From NCBI RefSeq assembly GCF_020880695.1, contig NZ_JAJIWO010000001.1, positions 434,001 to 498,000 of the forward strand: DNA of 64,000 nt. The letters run 5' to 3'. Each line of letters starts with the position of its first letter. Positions within the stretch are counted from its first letter, which is position 1. The translations under genes were made by a program, and so were the position numbers. This stretch comes from Mucilaginibacter sp. UR6-11 (GTDB taxonomy: Bacteria > Bacteroidota > Bacteroidia > Sphingobacteriales > Sphingobacteriaceae). Shown here one piece after another: positions 26,399 through 35,917 of this stretch. The notes beneath the pieces were generated by a model. It did not search any database. It saw only the letters and a list, made by a program, of their open reading frames with translations, and was not told the origin of the DNA.

Positions 26399-27181
26399 TT
26401 AGTCGCGCACCGCGGTGCCGGTTAGTCCAATAAATACATCCTCTAAAGTAATTTTGCCACGTCGCGACACGGCTATCACTTCCGGGTTGTCGCGGTGTTT
26501 GTCTATCAGCGCCTGCGGAGTATCAATAGCTATCACCCGGCCATGATCTATGATAGCTATCCGGTCGCAAACGGCTTCGGCTTCTTCCATAGAGTGAGTG
26601 GTTAATAAAACGGCATGTCCTTTATCTTTGATGGCTTCAATACGCTCCCAAAGCTGGCGGCGCGATTGCGGGTCGAGGCCCGTTGTAGGCTCGTCCAGCA
26701 ACACCAGTTTGGGGTTGTGGATCGTTGCGATAACCAGCGACACCCGCTGCTGTTGTCCGCCTGATAGCTGCCCGAATTTTTTATTTGCGGCATCTTCCAG
26801 TTTAATTTCTTTCAGGATTTCCTTGATCTCGTTTTTGCTTTTAGGCACCCCGTAAATCCCCGAAAACAATTGCAGGATCTGCACCACATTAAGCTCGGGC
26901 TGGAAGCTGGTTGACTGCAGCTGTACCCCCATTGAGGCTTTTGCAAATAACGGTTTTGTCTGGGCATCCTGCCCGTCAACCATAATAATGCCTGTTTTAA
27001 ATTTAATCAGGCCCTCAATAGCGCTTAAGGTACTGGTTTTCCCGGCGCCGTTAGGGCCGAGCAGGCCGAATATTTCGCCTTGTAATACATTAAAGCCTAC
27101 ATCCTGAACTGCTACAACATTACCGTAAGTAACGCCGAGGCTCTCAACTTTTAAAATATATTTATCCTGCTCAACTGCCAT
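26399..27181 (-). CDS. ABC transporter ATP-binding protein
   Basis: About 260 residues from the start at 27181 (MAVEQDKYILKVESLG). The open frame extends 33 codons further, but those residues match no ABC domain. Walker A is GPNGAGKTS, the signature is LSGGQQQR, Walker B is LVLLDEPTTG, and the H-loop is LLTTHSMEEAE. It powers the permease encoded directly downstream. The C-terminus (ITLEDVFIGLTG) is typical of DrrA/CcmA-type exporters. Confidence 0.93.
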   Translation of the reverse strand: MAVEQDKYILKVESLGVTYGNVVAVQDVGFNVLQGEIFGLLGPNGAGKTSTLSAIEGLIKFKTGIIMVDGQDAQTKPLFAKASMGVQLQSTSFQPELNVVQILQLFSGIYGVPKSKNEIKEILKEIKLEDAANKKFGQLSGGQQQRVSLVIATIHNPKLVLLDEPTTGLDPQSRRQLWERIEAIKDKGHAVLLTTHSMEEAEAVCDRIAIIDHGRVIAIDTPQALIDKHRDNPEVIAVSRRGKITLEDVFIGLTGTAVRD

Positions 27182-27326
27182 AGTTATGATACTTTGTTGG
27201 TTAGATTGCGTCGATTGTATATTATTACAATCACAGCAACTAAATGTATAAAAAACTCCGATAAATTCCGGCATCAACAAGATGTGGTGGATTTTACCGG
27301 AGCAGATCTATGGGATTTAATCTCTA

Positions 27327-30080
27327 CTAAAACTCAAACCAGAGTGTATTACTCACCGGTTGGCCGGTTGCCTGTGTTTTTTGGCTTTGCGGCCCCATTT
27401 GTTTTGCCGCCTGGAACTTGGTACCAATAGCGCTTATGGTATTTAAAAACCCGATACTGCCATCGGGGAACGGTGGCTCGACATTGTTGTTCTTCAGCGC
27501 ATCCTCTTCGCGGGCGGGTTTGTATAGCTGCAGGAACATATCTTTACTATCTGTATAAACCGTAAACGGCGACTCCTTATTTTCAATCACCACCCAGTTA
27601 ACTTCGCCGTGGTAACCTTTAAACTCGGGGTACCCCCAGGTTTCGCCGGTGATGGTGTTGTTATAGGCTTTGTGCCATACACCAAACTGCTGGCCCGGCA
27701 CACGGTTTTTCCAGACGCGGTAGGGCCCGCGCCCCATCCATTTCATACCAGTTACCTTCTCTTCGGGATAATTAAAGGTGATGCCCATAAAGTCAACATC
27801 GCCAGATTGGGCATAGCTGTATTGTAACTTAACCGGCTTACCTGCTTCAAAAAGCCACTGCACATGCAGTGTTGCACCTTTACCTGTATAACTGACGCTA
27901 AACGAGCATTTTTTCTGTATACCGGCATAATTAAAGCCTTTCATCGCCATATTAACCCCGGCCAATACCGGTCCTCCTGATAGCGAGATCGTTTTATCAC
28001 CCTTAACCACTTTTTCAATATAGCCGGTAGCTTTATCGAAATAGTATTGCTTTCCGTCAACCGTTATAATCAAATCATGCTCAGTTTCTGTTTTAACTAT
28101 ATCCGCTTTAGCCGCAATAACAGGCGCCCTGGCGATACTTACCGGCGATTTGACAGCCCAGCTCCAGGTAAACAGTTCTTCGCCCTTAGGGCCATAGGCT
28201 GTGAGATACAGCGCATCGTCTTTTGTCCAGGTTGCCGGCAAGTGCAGGTTTAACAGGCCCTTTTGGCCCGGGAGCAACTCTAATGGTAGTGGCGCACCTG
28301 TGGCAGTGATGATTGCTCTGGTACTTTTATCCTGTGCCGATGGCAGTTTAACCAGCTTCCATTTAAACTTACACTGGCTCAGTTTGGTTACTGCATAACG
28401 GTTTTCTACAGCTATCTTTCCGTCAAAGTTTTTATCAATTGGTTTTGGCTGGATATAAACCGGCGACCAGATCTCTTTGATGGTATAAAAACTCGCCTCT
28501 TTCTCGCGGTGCGGACCCAGTATGCCGTCGGGTGCGCGGTTGCCGTTGCCGTCGTAGGTATTGTTCTTGTCGGTACGGATTACGGACTCGTCCACGAAGG
28601 CCCAGATAAAACCACCGGCCGCATGCGGATACAACATCATCTGGCTCCAGAAATCTTCCAGCCCTGCACCTGCCCCGCCGTCATATAAACCATGCATAAA
28701 CTCGGTAGGCATAAAAACATCCCTGCCGGTGTTTACCGTTTTCATGATATAGTTATAATCCGGGTAATGGTGCGTATCCATATTGTTAAAGTTTGACCAT
28801 GGATGCAAAACAACCCGTTTTTGCGGATCATATAGCCCATAATCACCGTCGAGCTGAAAATTGAAACCGCCTTCATTACCATTATCCCAAAACAAAATGG
28901 CAGGGTGGTTAACATCGCGGGTCACCATTTCTTTAACCAGCTTATGGCCAACCAGGGTATCATATTTTGATTGCCAGCCGGTAAGCTCATCCAATACATA
29001 AATACCTAACGAATCGCAAACATCCAGGAAATCCTGATCAGGCGGATAATGCGACATCCGCACCGCGTTATTGTTCATCTCCTTCATCAGCTTAACATCC
29101 ATTAGCTGCAATTTTTTGCTTAGGGTGCGGCCGGTCTCGGGCCAGAAGCTGTGGCGGCAGGTACCTTTTAATATGGTTTTAGCGCCGTTTACATATAAGC
29201 CGTCCTGTGGGCGCAGCTCTACCGTACGGAAACCAAATTTTTGTTTAACACTATGTATAACGCTGCCTTTGTTTTTTATGCTTACGACCACCTGGTACAG
29301 GTTTGGAAACTCGGCGCTCCACAATAAAGGTTTATTGAAGTTGTTTTTCAGCTCCAGATGATCTGCTGTCGCATCAGCCGTTACCGCAACAGGCTTACCC
29401 ATGTTTTGGCCAGTTAGTGTTTGAACCTGTGCTTCAACCGTTTGATTAGCTTGCAGATGTTTAGCGTAAACATCCATTTGGAAAGAGCCATCGGCTTTGG
29501 CATTAACGGCCATATGGTCTATATAGGTACCCGGTACAACTTCCAGGTAAACCGGGCGATAGATCCCGCCGAAAACCCAGAAATCGCTACGGTTGCGCTC
29601 GGCGTCATTCACGGATGATTCGGCCGACATTTTGTCCACCGTAACTTCCAGCAGGTTTTGCGCATTGAGCTTTACCAAACCAGTTATGTCATATTTAAAC
29701 CGGTAAAAGCTGCCCTGGTGTACAGGGCCGGCTTCTTTACCGTTTATCATCACTTTGGTATCGGTCATTGCGCCTTCAAAAACGATGAATACCCGTTTGC
29801 CTGACCATGCGCCCGTGGTAAACTCATGTTTGTACAGGCCTGACTCGTGTGCTTTATCTTTATCGCCGCCGTAATTGTAGCTGCCGAAGCCCTGCAATTC
29901 CCAGTTTGACGGCACGGCTATTTTTGTCCACTTGCCGCTTTGCCTGCCGCCGGTACAAAAAAAGTCCCATTGCACGGTATGGTCCTTATCCGTGCCTGAT
30001 AAATATTGGGTGATGGTTGATTGCGCAAATGAGCTTAGAGAAATAAACAGCACAAGACCGGCAACAAAACACTTCTTCAT
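27327..30080 (-). CDS. GH2 family glycoside hydrolase (beta-galactosidase/glucuronidase type), secreted
   Basis: 917 residues with a signal peptide (MKKCFVAGLVLFISLSSFAQ). The N-terminal sugar-binding jelly roll has IAVPSNWELQGFG, followed by an Ig-like domain. The TIM barrel shows NNAVRMSHYPPD, the acid/base Glu in WDNGNEGG and the probable nucleophile Glu in MPTEFMHG. The C-terminal beta-sandwich resembles the last domain of LacZ (MKWMGRGPYRVWKNR). It cuts terminal beta-linked sugars in the periplasm. It is transcribed alone; substrate could be beta-galactose, beta-glucuronate or beta-mannose. Confidence 0.92.
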   Translation of the reverse strand: MKKCFVAGLVLFISLSSFAQSTITQYLSGTDKDHTVQWDFFCTGGRQSGKWTKIAVPSNWELQGFGSYNYGGDKDKAHESGLYKHEFTTGAWSGKRVFIVFEGAMTDTKVMINGKEAGPVHQGSFYRFKYDITGLVKLNAQNLLEVTVDKMSAESSVNDAERNRSDFWVFGGIYRPVYLEVVPGTYIDHMAVNAKADGSFQMDVYAKHLQANQTVEAQVQTLTGQNMGKPVAVTADATADHLELKNNFNKPLLWSAEFPNLYQVVVSIKNKGSVIHSVKQKFGFRTVELRPQDGLYVNGAKTILKGTCRHSFWPETGRTLSKKLQLMDVKLMKEMNNNAVRMSHYPPDQDFLDVCDSLGIYVLDELTGWQSKYDTLVGHKLVKEMVTRDVNHPAILFWDNGNEGGFNFQLDGDYGLYDPQKRVVLHPWSNFNNMDTHHYPDYNYIMKTVNTGRDVFMPTEFMHGLYDGGAGAGLEDFWSQMMLYPHAAGGFIWAFVDESVIRTDKNNTYDGNGNRAPDGILGPHREKEASFYTIKEIWSPVYIQPKPIDKNFDGKIAVENRYAVTKLSQCKFKWKLVKLPSAQDKSTRAIITATGAPLPLELLPGQKGLLNLHLPATWTKDDALYLTAYGPKGEELFTWSWAVKSPVSIARAPVIAAKADIVKTETEHDLIITVDGKQYYFDKATGYIEKVVKGDKTISLSGGPVLAGVNMAMKGFNYAGIQKKCSFSVSYTGKGATLHVQWLFEAGKPVKLQYSYAQSGDVDFMGITFNYPEEKVTGMKWMGRGPYRVWKNRVPGQQFGVWHKAYNNTITGETWGYPEFKGYHGEVNWVVIENKESPFTVYTDSKDMFLQLYKPAREEDALKNNNVEPPFPDGSIGFLNTISAIGTKFQAAKQMGPQSQKTQATGQPVSNTLWFEF

Positions 30081-30187
30081 AATTAGATTTGAAATTGATT
30101 TAATTACTGCTAAGCTAACAATACCAAAGCGGATTACGGAAACTTAACTACGCCATCGATTGCGTAATAGATAGGTTGCAATAAGCA

Positions 30188-30275
30188 GGTGTTCCACTTT
30201 GCGTGAGCGGAACGAAGCGGAACACCCGGAACGATGCGGAACACTTCGGAACACCCCGGAACACTTCGGAACACC
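30188..30275. repeat. GGAAC short tandem repeat with about 10-bp period
   Basis: Seven GGAAC pentamers start at 30209, 30219, 30228, 30238, 30248, 30258 and 30268, a 9-10 bp period. The longer units alternate between GGAACACTTC, GGAACACCCC and GGAACGATGC types. An inverse copy, GGTGTTCC, lies at 30188-30195, so hairpins with GGAACACC are possible. The block is between the GH2 gene and the START-domain gene, in the region ahead of the GH2 start. Confidence 0.85.
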
Positions 30276-30304
30276 ATAATAACTAAAAAAAAATTAACTA
30301 TTAA

Positions 30305-30946
30305 TTATCGGGCAAATAAAAGCGGGGCGTTTTTGTAAGCCGGCTTTTGTACCTGCTGCTTGATTTTTTTGAAACTTTGCATTGGCCCGTCAGAAATAAA
30401 GAGGTTGATCAACCAGGCCGGGGCGCCGCCGTCGGGTTCAATTTGCAGGTAATAAGTTACGCTGGCCTGGTTATTGCCCACAGGCGTAAGCACCCATTTG
30501 CCATTTGATTTACGCACGCGGGTAATGCCCGCCTTCTCGGGCACCAGGCCCGTTACCGATGGTGCATCAACTGTAATAACTTTTGTTTCCGGATTTTGAG
30601 TGACCGTTACGTGGGCCGCGAAATCGCGATTTTGAGCAGGCCAGGGCATGGTTATCTCGGCATAGTAAAAAAGCTCGGTAGCCGATACTTGTTTAACTAT
30701 GGTTGCCTGCTTTGTTTTATAGGCCCAATCAGGATAATTCTTAATATCCAGCAATACAGCTGCAATCTGTGCAGGGGTAGCATTAAACGTGCATTCAACT
30801 TTAATTGGTTTAACCTTTAAGGCCGATTTTGTATCGCTGTAAACTTTAATACCGTCGCTTTGGGTTTTAAATGTCCACTCGCTTTGTGCGGAGGCCAGCC
30901 TGGCGATAAAGGTTATTGTCAGAAGTATATATATTTTTAGTTTCAT
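30305..30946 (-). CDS. START-domain (lipid-binding) protein with signal peptide
   Basis: 213 residues. Signal peptide MKLKIYILLTITFIARLASAQ, then 'WTFKTQSDGIKVYS', 'PAQIAAVLLDIKNYPDWAY' and 'ITMPWPAQNRDFAAH', which are typical of bacterial START-domain proteins with a helix-grip fold and a hydrophobic pocket. It is expected to bind a lipid or sterol-like ligand in the periplasm. No neighbour suggests a specific ligand. Confidence 0.85.
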   Translation of the reverse strand: MKLKIYILLTITFIARLASAQSEWTFKTQSDGIKVYSDTKSALKVKPIKVECTFNATPAQIAAVLLDIKNYPDWAYKTKQATIVKQVSATELFYYAEITMPWPAQNRDFAAHVTVTQNPETKVITVDAPSVTGLVPEKAGITRVRKSNGKWVLTPVGNNQASVTYYLQIEPDGGAPAWLINLFISDGPMQSFKKIKQQVQKPAYKNAPLLFAR

Positions 30947-31059
30947 AAGTTAATGTAGCTCTTAAATGCGCTGTTTATTCATTTAGATAGCATCGCGCCT
31001 GCCCTTTCGCGCTTTTACAAACCGGAAAGATATTGTTTGACTACCGATACAACATCATT

Positions 31060-31821
31060 TTAGATATTTTGATTGACGCAGATAAAATTAGTTGTGTTAA
31101 AAAAATCGTCAAACGCACTGTAAAATAACATAGGCTGCAAGCCCAATGGAGTAATTCTGAAAATATTAAAATTATGCTTTTTAAAAAACTGCCAAAAATC
31201 GTAAAAATAGGTCCTGGTATCAATATTACAGCCACCAAATTCAAACTGAATAACCTTTGTTTTGGCCAAAGCGCCGCCCATTCCGTTTAATACATCCAGC
31301 TCATGGCCCTCCACATCTATTTTAATAATATCGATAGTCTTCCTGTTAAGTTTTTCCTTCCAATAGCTTTCAAAAGTGATAACATCCACCTCCTCAAAAC
31401 TTTCGAACTTCAAAGATTCTCTTTTTGTTAAGCTTGCCAGGCCTGACCCGGGAACATCTGTGTAAAGCGAAGCGACGCCAGCCTTATCAGAAACAGCGGC
31501 TTTATTTATTAATACGTTGGACTGGTTTTTAAAACGGGTTATTAATTTTTCATTATTGACTTGTGATGGTTCAAATACATGGACCTCAATTCCGTCGAAT
31601 TTCTTTAACAGCTCTGCTGTATAATCTCCGACATTACCGCCAATATCTACGGCAAGCCCGGGTGCTTTTATAACCTTAGTCAGTAAATTCACTTCGTGAC
31701 TAACCGTATAGGCGCCCCAGCCCTTTCCCTGCAAACGGCCACAGATCCGTTCTATCTTTGATAATATCCTATAAATCATTAACCTAAAGTACAATTTTAA
31801 ATTTATGTCCCCGCAAGCCAT
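31060..31821 (-). CDS. FkbM family methyltransferase
   Basis: Up to 253 residues. SAM-binding 'VDIGGNVGDYTAELL' at about 58-72 and the FkbM hallmark 'IDIIKIDVEGHELDVLNGM' later. FkbM enzymes O-methylate sugars, polyketides or polysaccharides. The frame from 31821 overlaps the end of the upstream acyltransferase gene by 19 bp; the inner ATG at 31779 (MIYRILSKI) would avoid the overlap and is equally plausible. The pairing with an acyltransferase suggests decoration of a surface glycan. Confidence 0.86.
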   Translation of the reverse strand: MACGDINLKLYFRLMIYRILSKIERICGRLQGKGWGAYTVSHEVNLLTKVIKAPGLAVDIGGNVGDYTAELLKKFDGIEVHVFEPSQVNNEKLITRFKNQSNVLINKAAVSDKAGVASLYTDVPGSGLASLTKRESLKFESFEEVDVITFESYWKEKLNRKTIDIIKIDVEGHELDVLNGMGGALAKTKVIQFEFGGCNIDTRTYFYDFWQFFKKHNFNIFRITPLGLQPMLFYSAFDDFFNTTNFICVNQNI

Positions 31822-32852
31822 TTACCAACCACCGGAAGCCTGCTTAATAACCAAACCAATAATAACGATAAAATAAAACATATAATTGCTGTTATCGGGA
31901 TACTTATTAACGGCAGGCACCATTTAAAACTGATACCCAACGGATCATCTAAAAAATAAAGGACCAGTGCGTGGCTCAGGTAGATACCGAAGTTGTATTT
32001 GCAGGCAAAATTCTTCGCTTTTAATAAAACTGCGGGCAACTGCAGTTTGGTAAACCGGCCCAGCAAAAACACGCCCGAGGCCAATAGCGCAATTGCAGGG
32101 CCACTGGGTTCATACAGCAGGGTTATCAAGGCGGTATATTTATAAAGCAGGTAAGTGCCGCCGGTTATCATTATCACCAGCATCATAACTAAAATCCACA
32201 TCCATACCACTAACCGCCGGCTGTATTTTACATTAAAGGTGAGGTAGTGGCCCAGTACCAGGTACCCGGCATAGCCGGCAAAATAATGCAGATCAACCTG
32301 GGGGTTAAAGCGCGAAACCAGGGGTTGGGTAATGATCATGGTGATTAGCCACATCACCAAAAAATATTCAATTTCGGGTTTGGTAGCGTTACGTACAAAT
32401 TTGCCGATAACCGGTATAAAAAAATAAAGGCCTATCAGCATATAAACATACCATAAATGATACGAGCTGCCGTATTTTAACTGGTGCAGCACCTGTTTGA
32501 TATTTGCCCACGCGCTGCCGTTAAAAGTAATTTCTTCATTATACCACGAATACCCAACGTACACCAAACTCCAGAATAAAAAGGGCACCACTACCCTGCT
32601 CAGGCGTTTTTTTAAGAAATCGCCCAACTCATACTCCCGGTGCAAAAGTAAAGCGCCGGTTATCATCACAAATACGGGCACTGCAAAACGCACCAGGGCG
32701 TTGTAAAAATCGGCAGTGAGCCAGGTGGCAACCGGTAAATGGCCGTATTGCCCTAAGGGGATAGCCGAAACATGCAGCACAATTACAGCAAATAAAGCAA
32801 TAAGCCTTAAACTATTTATCCAATCCAGGTTTTGGGGTTTAGCTGTGGTCAT
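31803..32852 (-). CDS. Acyltransferase family 3 membrane protein
   Basis: 349 residues with about ten helices. 'LDWINSLRLIALFAVIVLHVSA' with the catalytic-type His, then 'VPVFVMITGALLLHREY' and 'YHLWYVYMLIGLYFFIPVIG', fit the OafA/WecH O-acyltransferase family. It moves an acyl group, often acetyl, onto a sugar at the inner membrane. It overlaps the FkbM gene and probably forms an operon with it. Confidence 0.87.
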   Translation of the reverse strand: MTTAKPQNLDWINSLRLIALFAVIVLHVSAIPLGQYGHLPVATWLTADFYNALVRFAVPVFVMITGALLLHREYELGDFLKKRLSRVVVPFLFWSLVYVGYSWYNEEITFNGSAWANIKQVLHQLKYGSSYHLWYVYMLIGLYFFIPVIGKFVRNATKPEIEYFLVMWLITMIITQPLVSRFNPQVDLHYFAGYAGYLVLGHYLTFNVKYSRRLVVWMWILVMMLVIMITGGTYLLYKYTALITLLYEPSGPAIALLASGVFLLGRFTKLQLPAVLLKAKNFACKYNFGIYLSHALVLYFLDDPLGISFKWCLPLISIPITAIICFILSLLLVWLLSRLPVVGKWLAGT

Positions 32853-33034
32853 CCGTTAAATACGTGCAATAAAAGTAGTACATTTATTAATAAAGCCGGT
32901 TAAGTTAATTGTCACTATAACTAACACAAACTTAATTAAGCCTTAACATGCATACTTTACTTTTGCACCATTATTCATTTGATGTACTAACCAATCGTTC
33001 TTTTTTCATTGAACTAATAAGATCAGTTAATAGT

Positions 33035-33065
33035 AAAGAGAGCTTGGCGCTCTCTTTATTTTTTT
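33035..33065 (+). terminator. Intrinsic terminator ahead of the 33108 gene
   Basis: AAAGAGAGC-TTGGC-GCTCTCTTT followed by ATTTTTTT. The hairpin ends 43 bp before an ATG on the same strand and no plus-strand gene lies upstream, so it ends either a short leader or a small RNA. A TACTTTTG box resembling the Bacteroidota -7 element is about 75 bp upstream. Confidence 0.75.
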
Positions 33066-33107
33066 AAAACTATTTCTCCGCAAAAACATTCCCCTATTAT
33101 ATAATAC

Positions 33108-34130
33108 ATGAAAATTCTATACGCCATACAAGGAACCGGTAACGGGCATTTAAGCCGGTCGATGGACATTGTACCCCTGCTAAAAAAGATGGGCGATGTT
33201 GATGTATTGGTAAGCGGCACGCAGGGCGATTTAAACCTGCCATTTGCTGTAAAATACAAGTTGCACGGTTTTGGTTTTGTATTCGGCAAGTCGGGCGGGG
33301 TTGATTTATGGGGATCATTTTTAAAATCAAGGTTCCGTAAGTTTATTAAAGAGATCAATACCCTGCCCATTGACAATTATGACCTGGTTATCAATGATTT
33401 TGAACCGGTATCTGCCTGGGCCTGCTATTTAAAAAATAAGCCCTGCATCGGCCTTAGTCACCAGGCCGCGGTACTGCATGATAAGGCGCCCAAACCTGAG
33501 GAACCCGACATGATAGGCCGCCTGATATTAAAAAACTATGCGCCGGTTACCGCGCAATATGGCTTTCACTTTAAATCGTTCGATAAAAATATATTTACCC
33601 CGGTAATACGCCAGCAGGTACGTGAGCAGGAGATCATGAACAATGGGCACTACACGGTTTACCTGCCTGCTTACGATGATAAACGCCTGATAAAAAGGCT
33701 GTCAGAATTTAAAAATGTTGAGTGGGACGTGTTTTCAAAACACAACAAAAAAGTATATCACCATAAAAACGTATCTATACAGCCTATTGACAATAAAGCT
33801 TTTGTTAAAAGCATGGCACACAGCGCCGGCGTACTTTGCGGCGGCGGTTTTGAAACCCCGGCTGAAGCTTTGTTTTTAAAGAAAAAACTGCTGGTGATCC
33901 CGATGAAAAACCAGTATGAGCAGCAACTTAACGCGGCAATGCTAAAAGACATGGGCGTACCCGTTATTAAAAGCCTTAAACCCAAGCATGACGAGAAAAT
34001 ACTGGACTGGCTAAACAATGGCAAACCGTTAAAAGTAAATTACCCGGATAATACCCAACAGATATTGGATATGCTGTTTGAGCAGCATGCCGAAGCCAGC
34101 TATTTTAAAACCGGGCTGGTAGCGCACTAG
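33108..34130 (+). CDS. Glycosyltransferase of the MJ1255 type (GT-B fold)
   Basis: 340 residues. 'MKILYAIQGTGNGHLSRSMDIVPLL' is the N-terminal nucleotide-sugar transferase loop with GxGxGH, and 'AHSAGVLCGGGFETPAEALFLKKKLLVIPMKNQYEQQLNA' is the UDP-sugar-binding C-terminal half. It resembles the MurG-like conserved glycosyltransferase family named after MJ1255. No membrane helix. Acceptor unknown. It stands alone behind a terminator hairpin. Confidence 0.85.
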   Translation: MKILYAIQGTGNGHLSRSMDIVPLLKKMGDVDVLVSGTQGDLNLPFAVKYKLHGFGFVFGKSGGVDLWGSFLKSRFRKFIKEINTLPIDNYDLVINDFEPVSAWACYLKNKPCIGLSHQAAVLHDKAPKPEEPDMIGRLILKNYAPVTAQYGFHFKSFDKNIFTPVIRQQVREQEIMNNGHYTVYLPAYDDKRLIKRLSEFKNVEWDVFSKHNKKVYHHKNVSIQPIDNKAFVKSMAHSAGVLCGGGFETPAEALFLKKKLLVIPMKNQYEQQLNAAMLKDMGVPVIKSLKPKHDEKILDWLNNGKPLKVNYPDNTQQILDMLFEQHAEASYFKTGLVAH

Positions 34131-34136
34131 CTGGCA

Positions 34137-34442
34137 CTATAGTTGAAACACCTGCTCAAGCGGGACAGCAACCGGCGAATTATCCGGATTGACCTCCATC
34201 AGGTCGGCCATATATGCCCACCATTTCTCTAAGATTTCTTCTTTTTTAAAAACCGCGCCCTGCTGGCCCACATTGTGCACGGCAAACAGAATATCAGTTT
34301 CCTGATCGAAAAAAATATGATATTGATGGATCCCGCCGTCTGCCAGCAGTTGGCGTATCCCCGGCCAGATCAAAGCATGCCGACGCTTGTATTCATCTTT
34401 GGCGCCGGGTTTTAATTTCATTTTAAATGCTACCTGGTTCAT
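34137..34442 (-). CDS. rhaM: L-rhamnose mutarotase
   Basis: 101 residues. 'AFKMKLKPGAKDEYKRRHALIWPGI' carries the conserved Tyr and the active His, and 'EKWWAYMADLMEVN' the Trp pair of RhaM. The enzyme speeds interconversion of L-rhamnose anomers. It starts 8 bp after the stop of the GH39-like hydrolase gene, so both are one transcript, which hints that the hydrolase releases a 6-deoxy sugar. It ends 6 bp from the convergent glycosyltransferase stop. Confidence 0.92.
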   Translation of the reverse strand: MNQVAFKMKLKPGAKDEYKRRHALIWPGIRQLLADGGIHQYHIFFDQETDILFAVHNVGQQGAVFKKEEILEKWWAYMADLMEVNPDNSPVAVPLEQVFQL

Positions 34443-34450
34443 GACAGCTC

Positions 34451-35917
34451 TTACTTTTTCAACTCGATCAGCTTAACAGCAAAGGGCTTCATTTCGATAT
34501 TTTCATTGTTAATTACCGAGCGGGTTGCGGGGCTGTCGCCCGAGTCGCCATCAATCGTACTTACTTTTGCGCCCTTAAACGTGGCGGGGAGTTTAATAAA
34601 AATGCCTTTGTTTCTTTTATTAAGGATCAGTACTTTTTTAACGTCGCCATTAACAAAACCCTGGGCTAAAATATTGTCGCCGTTATTACCGTCTAAGCCC
34701 GTCCTGACCAATTTGCTGCCGGCTTTGATATTATCCTTTATCATTTTTAACACCCAGAAACGCGCGTTGGGCTTATTATTAATGTAATTGATCATGCTCA
34801 CGTCGGGAAACTGCGTAGGGAAACCAACCAGCTGCGATTCGCCTATCACGTCAATCCCTCTTTTGCTCAGCTCAATAAAAAAGTAAGCATATACACTTGC
34901 CGACAGGTTCCAGTAAGCGGGCGTTATGGGCTGGTTGCGCATTTCATCGCTAACAAAGGTCCCCAACTCGTTAATATCGGTTTTGGTGCCCGGCGATAGC
35001 CGTTTGCGGATATTCTCTATATAATTAACCGAGTTGATAAAGCTTTCGGCCTTATCAAAAACACTGTATTCGTAGGCCTCAAATTTTTGATTGCTGTTGG
35101 CGTTTGCATAGCAGTGATACGATATCATATCCAGCGGGATACCGGGTTTATGGTTTGCCGGATCAAGGAAATACTCAAACCAATCCGGTTTTTCATAAGC
35201 CAGCGCCATGCCAACGAATTTGGTGCGGGGCGATACCGTTTTGATGGCGGTAACCATTGCATCGTATATTTTGGTGTAGGTTTGCGGCGACATGCTGTGC
35301 TCCAGATCGGGCTCATTTAATACCTCCCAATACGGGATCTCGTAGTGGTGACCGGATTTATGGTATTTTCCAAGCTCATCGGTAAACCCGCCTTTTGAAT
35401 ACCAGCTGATCAGCCGTACATAATAGCCGGTAAGCTCTTTCATGGAGGTATCGCGCAACACGGTGCCGCCACTATAACCCCAGCTTACCTGGTTGGCATC
35501 GGCGGGATAAGTTACCGGATTGTCTGTTTTAAACATCCATTGCGGTATGGTGCTAAAATTAAGGATCACCGAATGCCCTTTGGTGTTTTCAAGGAAGTCG
35601 ATCGTCATGGGGTCGATTAAACTAAAATCCCATGAAGTTTTTTCGGCAGGCGGCTCCAGCTCGGCAACGGCTAATTTAGGGTACGGAAACCAGGGCACAT
35701 ATCTTACATAATCAGCATTCAACTGTTTTAAAGCGGCAAACGAGGCGTCGTGCATGGCAGCTTTGCGGCGCAGCATGGGGTTGCCAACAACCTGTAAGGT
35801 AGGCGTTGATTTTGAGACCGACACCACATCGTCCCAATTAACGTTTAGCGATTGGCTTTGTGCCTGATAAGCCCCCAGGCATAAACAACCCGCGACAGCG
35901 ACAAATAATCTTTTCAT
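34451..35917 (-). CDS. Secreted GH39-like glycoside hydrolase (clan GH-A)
   Basis: About 488 residues from the start at 35917 (MKRLFVAVAGCLCLGAYQAQ, a good signal peptide); the longer frame to 35962 adds residues that break the signal. The TIM barrel shows 'YWEVLNEPDLEH', where NEP has the acid/base Glu, and 'TDINELGTFVSD' with the likely nucleophile Glu, as in GH39 and related families. A small beta domain ends the protein. It pairs with rhaM, so a rhamnose- or fucose-containing glycan is a reasonable substrate. The exact GH family needs a profile search. Confidence 0.75.
   Translation of the reverse strand: MKRLFVAVAGCLCLGAYQAQSQSLNVNWDDVVSVSKSTPTLQVVGNPMLRRKAAMHDASFAALKQLNADYVRYVPWFPYPKLAVAELEPPAEKTSWDFSLIDPMTIDFLENTKGHSVILNFSTIPQWMFKTDNPVTYPADANQVSWGYSGGTVLRDTSMKELTGYYVRLISWYSKGGFTDELGKYHKSGHHYEIPYWEVLNEPDLEHSMSPQTYTKIYDAMVTAIKTVSPRTKFVGMALAYEKPDWFEYFLDPANHKPGIPLDMISYHCYANANSNQKFEAYEYSVFDKAESFINSVNYIENIRKRLSPGTKTDINELGTFVSDEMRNQPITPAYWNLSASVYAYFFIELSKRGIDVIGESQLVGFPTQFPDVSMINYINNKPNARFWVLKMIKDNIKAGSKLVRTGLDGNNGDNILAQGFVNGDVKKVLILNKRNKGIFIKLPATFKGAKVSTIDGDSGDSPATRSVINNENIEMKPFAVKLIELKK

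Noticed and set aside
30188..30275. GGAAC array read as a CRISPR
   Set aside because: Period of 10 bp is far too short for repeat plus spacer, and no cas gene is in the window.
31041..31244. 67-codon minus-strand frame at the end of the FkbM gene
   Set aside because: Overlaps the FkbM C-terminus in another phase and looks like random hydrophobic AT-rich coding.
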